From NCBI GenBank assembly GCA_944327225.1, contig CALVGZ010000020.1:1-34556 (forward strand): a stretch of 34,556 nucleotides of DNA, in the 5' to 3' direction. A model generated the notes under the pieces. The model searched no databases, was not told the origin of the DNA, and saw only the letters and a program-made list of their open reading frames with translations. The first letter of the stretch is position 1, and every line of letters begins with the position of its first letter. The stretch comes from Candidatus Gastranaerophilales bacterium (GTDB taxonomy: Bacteria > Cyanobacteriota > Vampirovibrionia > Gastranaerophilales > Gastranaerophilaceae). Position numbers and translations under genes: made by a program. Of this stretch, positions 30,869 to 34,556 are shown one piece after another.

Positions 30869-32053
30869 ATGATTAAAGATGGAACTCACGGCAGCTATAA
30901 TGATTTATCAGAAGGCATTCCATTATTAAGTGCAAAAGATATTGATAACGGAAAAGTTATAATACCCGATGATTGCAGAAGAATTTCCTTATCAGATTAT
31001 AATGATATTTATAAAAATTATTCTTTAAAAATTAATGATATTCTATTAACAATAGTTGGAACAATAGGACGAGTTGCATTAGTTAGTGATATAACCAATA
31101 AATATGCATTTCAAAGAAGTGTAGGAATATTAAGAGCAAATGAATATAATAATCCACAATTTATTTTGTATCTTTTGCAAACAGATTTTATAAAAAAGCA
31201 ATTTTATTCAAAAGTAAATCAATCAGCACAAGGAGGAATATATTTAGATACATTAGGTAAAATAGATTTTAAAATACCAACTTTACCCGAACAAGAAAAA
31301 ATCGCGTCATTTTTAACTCTGATTGATAAGAAAATCGAAAAACAAAAAGAACTTGTAGAACTCCTCAAGAAGTATAAAAGAGGATTACTTTCTCAAATAT
31401 TCAGCCAAAAATTGAGGTTTAAAGACAAGAATGGAAACGATTATCAGGAATGGGAAGAATGTAAATTTGATGAAATATTTCAAATACTTGGGAATAACAC
31501 TTTATCAAGAGAATGTTTAAATTATACAAATATTGGAGTTAAAAATATACATTATGGAGACATATTAGTAAAATATCATACTTGTATAAACGATGAAATA
31601 GACAAAATTCCCAATATTAATTCTGATATAAATTTAAATAAAATTCCAGATGATAATTATCTTACAGTTGGTGACGTTATTTTGGCTGATACTGCAGAGG
31701 ATTATACAGTGGGAAAGACCTGCGAAATAGTTTCTTGTAACACAAAAATCTTATCAGGTTTACACACAATCCCTTGCCGTCCCAAACGAAATTTTGCAAA
31801 GGGTTATTTAGGCTATTATCTAAACTCTGCAGAATATCATGATAAGCTAATCCCTTTGATTACAGGAATAAAAGTTTCTTCGATAAGCAAAAAGGAAATT
31901 AAGAAAACTATTATTAAATATCCTGTTTATAATGAACAGAAGAAAATTGCAAATCTATTACTATTAATTGAAAATAAATTAAATTTAAACATTAAAAGAT
32001 TAGAATTATTTGAAACATACAAAAAAGGATTGCTTCAACAATTATTTATATAA
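30869..32053 (+). CDS. hsdS: HsdS specificity subunit, probably silent donor copy
   Basis: 394 residues from the first in-frame ATG. HsdS-like reading continues upstream through the left outer repeat to 30740, just after an in-frame TAA at 30737-30739, with no start codon or ribosome site. So the 5' end is missing and the gene is probably not expressed as it stands. Layout: recognition domain 1 (to about 31300), the conserved central helix LPEQEKIASFLTLIDKKI with LVELLKKYKRGLLSQ, recognition domain 2 and a closing YKKGLLQQLFI. The central part contains the inner repeat (31339-31431). It converges with the expressed hsdS and overlaps it by 8 bp (TTATATAA, a palindrome). Confidence 0.88.
   Translation: MIKDGTHGSYNDLSEGIPLLSAKDIDNGKVIIPDDCRRISLSDYNDIYKNYSLKINDILLTIVGTIGRVALVSDITNKYAFQRSVGILRANEYNNPQFILYLLQTDFIKKQFYSKVNQSAQGGIYLDTLGKIDFKIPTLPEQEKIASFLTLIDKKIEKQKELVELLKKYKRGLLSQIFSQKLRFKDKNGNDYQEWEECKFDEIFQILGNNTLSRECLNYTNIGVKNIHYGDILVKYHTCINDEIDKIPNINSDINLNKIPDDNYLTVGDVILADTAEDYTVGKTCEIVSCNTKILSGLHTIPCRPKRNFAKGYLGYYLNSAEYHDKLIPLITGIKVSSISKKEIKKTIIKYPVYNEQKKIANLLLLIENKLNLNIKRLELFETYKKGLLQQLFI
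31339..31431 (+). repeat. Inner inverted repeat of hsdS switch, left copy (93 bp)
   Basis: Identical over 93 bases to the reverse complement of 32671-32763. It encodes KQKELVELLKKYKRGLLSQ and the following IFSQKLRFKDK, the central conserved helix of HsdS between the two recognition domains. Confidence 0.95.
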
Positions 32054-33362
32054 ACATCTGCTGCAATAAACCTTTTTTATAGTTCTGTAACTTATCTAAT
32101 ATACGTTCTTCTTGTAAAATTTTTTCATCAAATTTTGACAAAAACTCCGATATTTTATTTTGTTCATCAATATTTATTGATATTTTAATTTTAATTTTTT
32201 TCAAATCTGTTTTATTAAACTTCGGCTGTCCGCTTGCTCCAACTTGTAAAAATAATTGTTTTCTGAAATTATCCGTTAAGCACCTAGAGTACAGATAATA
32301 CAAATTATTATTTGATGATTTTAATAAAATGGCATTTGGACCCAAAACATTATTTTTATACGGTAATTTAAAAGAATAAATATAATATACTTCACCAATA
32401 TTTGCTCCAATATTAGGCAAGATTAATGCATCTTCATTTAAATTAACCCTCCATAGATAGTTATATGCTGATTCACTTATAAATACAAAATCTTTATTTT
32501 TGAAGTTATTTTTTAAATCAATAGTTCGTACCAATTGAGCAAAATCGGGTTTTTCGTTATATTGCACATTTTTTCTTAAATCGGCAAATGATCCTGCTGC
32601 AACAAAATCGGTTACTGTATCAAATATATTATTAAGCGTTTTTTCTTCCCAATCGGGGTAATTATTCCAGTTCTTGTCTTTAAACCTCAATTTTTGGCTG
32701 AATATTTGAGAAAGTAATCCTCTTTTATACTTCTTGAGGAGTTCTACAAGTTCTTTTTGTTTTCCTATTTTCTTATCAATTAATGTCAAAAATGATGCGA
32801 TTTTTTCTTGCTCAGGTAAGTGTGGTATATAGACATTACATTCTCCAATCTCATTTTTATTGATTTTCTTAGGAAATGCAACATGCAAAGTTCTTTTCCA
32901 TAGTTCATGCTGAAATTGCTCTGACGAAATTCGCTGAATCAAAAACTTTGGAGCCAAAATTGCATAATTTGATTTTAATAAAGCCAAACTAACATAATAA
33001 GCGTATCTTTCATTTGTATTTATTATTGCAGGGGTTCCAATATCACCAATTCTAGTCATTAGTATATCATTTATTTCAGGTTTTATTTTGAAATCTTTTT
33101 CATAATCCTCTCTTGATATATATTTATTTGTTTTGTCAAGGTTATTAATATTTTCAACACTTACAAATTTTATTCCATCATCAATATAATTAGGAGTTTG
33201 GTGAGTTCCATCATAAATTTGCACGATATCTTTCAGCCTATAATGTTTCCACTCATCATTATACCCCTTAAATCTGAGTTTTGGGGCATTATTCCCTTTA
33301 TCCTTTAGATGATAACTTGAGGATACATTTTGTGAAAAATTTTTTGTTTCAGAATTAGTCAC
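32046..33362 (-). CDS. hsdS: HsdS type I restriction-modification specificity subunit (expressed copy)
   Basis: 438 residues. Determines the DNA target of the HsdM methylase and HsdR nuclease; each of the two recognition domains reads one half-site. Layout: a short head (VTNSETKNFSQNVSSS), recognition domain 1 (about residues 40-190), the central helix LPEQEKIASFLTLIDKKI, domain 2 (about 250-400) and a closing YKKGLLQQMFI. The start is GTG at 33362, with GGGGGAG upstream, overlapping the rhuM-fic stop (GTGACTAA), so translation is coupled to the hsdM-rhuM-fic mRNA. The in-frame TTG at 33395 is less likely. Its first 13-14 codons lie outside the outer repeat, so they stay fixed when the locus inverts. 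Confidence 0.94.
   Translation of the reverse strand: MTNSETKNFSQNVSSSYHLKDKGNNAPKLRFKGYNDEWKHYRLKDIVQIYDGTHQTPNYIDDGIKFVSVENINNLDKTNKYISREDYEKDFKIKPEINDILMTRIGDIGTPAIINTNERYAYYVSLALLKSNYAILAPKFLIQRISSEQFQHELWKRTLHVAFPKKINKNEIGECNVYIPHLPEQEKIASFLTLIDKKIGKQKELVELLKKYKRGLLSQIFSQKLRFKDKNWNNYPDWEEKTLNNIFDTVTDFVAAGSFADLRKNVQYNEKPDFAQLVRTIDLKNNFKNKDFVFISESAYNYLWRVNLNEDALILPNIGANIGEVYYIYSFKLPYKNNVLGPNAILLKSSNNNLYYLYSRCLTDNFRKQLFLQVGASGQPKFNKTDLKKIKIKISINIDEQNKISEFLSKFDEKILQEERILDKLQNYKKGLLQQMFI
32671..32763 (-). repeat. Inner inverted repeat of hsdS switch, right copy (93 bp)
   Basis: Perfect inverted partner of 31339-31431. Inversion between them would exchange only the second recognition domains of the two hsdS genes. 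Confidence 0.95.
33242..33322 (-). repeat. Outer inverted repeat of hsdS switch, right copy (81 bp)
   Basis: Perfect inverted partner of 30765-30845, near the 5' end of the expressed hsdS. Inversion between the outer repeats would exchange both recognition domains at once. Confidence 0.95.
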
Positions 33363-34371
33363 AAACTCCCCCTCTGTTAAGCACGCTGATAACAATTTGC
33401 TTCATTGTTTCCATTTCTTTTGGATTACTTTCTGCAATTAATATGGTTAAGGCAAATAGTGTTCCATTATCAATAATAGGCAAATTATTTTTATACAAAA
33501 TTCCATTTTTCTCTAAAAAGTATAAGAAGCAACTTGCTGCAATACGTTTATTCCCATCAGAAAATGAATGATTTTTCGTTATCAAATACAATAACATTGC
33601 AGCTTTTTCTTCCAGTGTAGGATAGCAATCATTTCCGCCAAATGTTTGATAAATTTGATTAACGGAACTTTCAAAACTATCATCTTTAGGATTGGCAAAT
33701 ACATCAGAAGCAAATTCTGATTTCATTTTGTTTATTACTGATAAAAATTCTTTAATAGGAATTTTAACCGCTTCTTTTTGCGTAGAACCTTTTACGTCCA
33801 ATGTTTTATGGTCAAAATTATCAAGTAAATCAAGCCCTTTTGCAAAATTATCCAAAATTTTTGCGACTTGTTGTGCATCATCAAGCGATTCTATTTGATT
33901 TGTTAAACTCCTTGATAATAAATTTACAGTCGTTTGCAATTTCTGTATTTTTTCTTGTTTATCTTTTAATATTTTTTCGTTAATGGCATATCCTTTTATT
34001 AGATATTCTTTTAAAACATTAGTAGCCCAGATACGAAATTGTGTTGCCCTTGAAGAATTGACTCTGTATCCAACTGAAATTATTGCATCTAAATTATAAA
34101 ATTGCGTTTGTGATTTTTGCGTTTTTCCTTTTATCGCACCATGTTTCGTGGTTGTTTCCAAAATGGAAATAACCACTTCTTCTTTTAATTCCCCTTCATT
34201 AAAAATATTTTTTAGGTGTTTACTTATGGCAGGAGTTTTTACACCAAAGAGTTCAGCCATATCTTTTTGAGTAAGCCAGATGGTGTCGTTTTCCAGTTTT
34301 GTATCAAGTGATACCTTACCGTCATCACTTGTGTATATTACAATTTCACCTTTTGATTTATTATTATCCAT
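33355..34371 (-). CDS. RhuM-family protein with C-terminal Fic/DOC domain
   Basis: 338 residues. The N-terminal RhuM domain (1-125) shows TIWLTQKDMAELFGVKTPA, a helix-turn-helix-like start, and FYNLDAIISVGYRVNS. A coiled segment follows (about 130-190), then a Fic/DOC domain (about 195-330). Its catalytic loop is H268-SFSDGNKR in KNHSFSDGNKRIAASCF, matching HxFx(D/E)GN(G/K)R. Fic proteins transfer AMP, phosphate or similar groups to proteins; the target here is unknown. Such genes commonly sit inside type I RM operons, and this one lies between hsdM and hsdS. The ATG has no ribosome site of its own and overlaps the end of a tiny upstream ORF; the stop overlaps the hsdS GTG. Confidence 0.92.
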   Translation of the reverse strand: MDNNKSKGEIVIYTSDDGKVSLDTKLENDTIWLTQKDMAELFGVKTPAISKHLKNIFNEGELKEEVVISILETTTKHGAIKGKTQKSQTQFYNLDAIISVGYRVNSSRATQFRIWATNVLKEYLIKGYAINEKILKDKQEKIQKLQTTVNLLSRSLTNQIESLDDAQQVAKILDNFAKGLDLLDNFDHKTLDVKGSTQKEAVKIPIKEFLSVINKMKSEFASDVFANPKDDSFESSVNQIYQTFGGNDCYPTLEEKAAMLLYLITKNHSFSDGNKRIAASCFLYFLEKNGILYKNNLPIIDNGTLFALTILIAESNPKEMETMKQIVISVLNRGGVCD

Positions 34372-34414
34372 ATTTTATCGCATTAAGTTGTTGCATAATA
34401 TGCAATAACTTCAA
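34364..34414 (-). CDS. Possible 16-residue leader ORF between hsdM and rhuM-fic
   Basis: A TTG at 34414 with AAAGGA 4 nt before it starts a 16-codon frame (LKLLHIMQQLNAIKYG) whose TAA (34366-34364) overlaps the start of rhuM-fic. It could carry ribosomes onto the rhuM-fic ATG, which lacks its own ribosome site. It may also be chance; no homology is claimed. Confidence 0.3.
   Translation of the reverse strand: MKLLHIMQQLNAIKYG
34387..34409. promoter_or_regulatory. 23-bp imperfect palindrome upstream of rhuM-fic
   Basis: GTTGTTGCATAATATGCAATAAC: TTGCATA and TATGCAA arms flank one base, and outer GTT/AAC extends the symmetry with one mismatched pair. Operator-like, or an RNA hairpin in the hsdM-rhuM spacer. 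Confidence 0.5.
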
Positions 34415-34424
34415 TTCGTCCTTT

Positions 34425-34556
34425 CTATTTTTCTCCAAACGGGAAATCTAATCCCAATTCATCAAAAAACGGTTTCAAGTCTTTATCAATATCTTTTATT
34501 TCAGTTTGAACTTTACGAATATCGTTTGCAACTTCTTGCAAATCCACTTCCGGTTC
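34425..34556 (-). CDS. hsdM: HsdM type I methyltransferase, C-terminal fragment (cut by window edge)
   Basis: The last 43 residues of a minus-strand frame that enters from the right edge and stops at TAG (34427-34425). The sequence is charged and helical (EVANDIRKVQTEIKDIDKDL) and ends in FFDELGLDFPFGEK, like HsdM C-termini, which contact HsdS. No catalytic motif falls within the window, so the assignment rests on this tail and on the adjoining rhuM-fic and hsdS. hsdR was not seen in the window. Confidence 0.75.
   Translation of the reverse strand, partial: EPEVDLQEVANDIRKVQTEIKDIDKDLKPFFDELGLDFPFGEK

Noticed and set aside
1-34556. tRNA genes, rRNA or CRISPR arrays
   Set aside because: No cloverleaf T-arm pattern, rRNA segment or regularly spaced short repeats were recognised on either strand.

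Overview
This window is a compact, AT-rich bacterial chromosome segment. Several features point to a non-photosynthetic cyanobacterial relative (Melainabacteria/Vampirovibrionia, Gastranaerophilales-like). These are multiple small pilin-like proteins that begin with an AFTxxE motif, a diaminopimelate-type lysA, a single FliI-type ATPase, low GC and tightly overlapping operons. This assignment is inference from gene style; there is no rRNA in the window to confirm it.

Layout. 1-2435: four type IV pilin/pseudopilin-like genes, three in a minus-strand operon (the last runs off the left edge) and one divergent. 2412-7015: a minus-strand operon pxpA - yvcK - panB - panC - membrane protein of unknown function, including two steps of pantothenate synthesis. 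7206-9606: a lone FliI/SctN-type ATPase, a TIM-barrel sugar-phosphate isomerase-like gene and a small zinc-ribbon protein. The last two share a palindromic -10 region. 9773-15255: a minus-strand operon lysA - cdaA - pcrA-like helicase - rimM - trmD. 15330-19149: a PerM-family transporter, a radical SAM enzyme, a hypothetical protein, cytidine deaminase and a Cys-rich small protein. 19502-24241: glmS, then yidD - NeuA-like - degenerate PurD-like ATP-grasp as an operon, then a one-pass membrane protein with a 57-bp tandem repeat. 24238-26072: hybrid cluster protein and a cupin.

26357-34556 is an accessory defence region. It holds a 1109-residue fusion of a DUF4365-like nuclease domain with an SF1 helicase, and a tyrosine recombinase. 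Next come two head-to-head-converging hsdS genes linked by two nested pairs of perfect inverted repeats (81 bp outer, 93 bp inner), then a RhuM-Fic protein and the C-terminus of HsdM. The repeat geometry predicts a four-state invertible type I restriction-modification specificity switch. One hsdS (minus strand) has a start codon and ribosome binding site coupled to rhuM-fic. The other lacks a usable 5' end and looks like the silent donor.

Across the window, five genes have a TATAAT -10 box 6-9 nt before the start codon with no Shine-Dalgarno site between, which suggests leaderless mRNAs. Others have normal AAGGAG-type sites. Convergent genes often overlap at their stops. The most novel items are the nuclease-helicase fusion beside the recombinase, the invertible hsdS locus, the leaderless promoter pattern, and a PurD paralogue that has lost its catalytic motifs.
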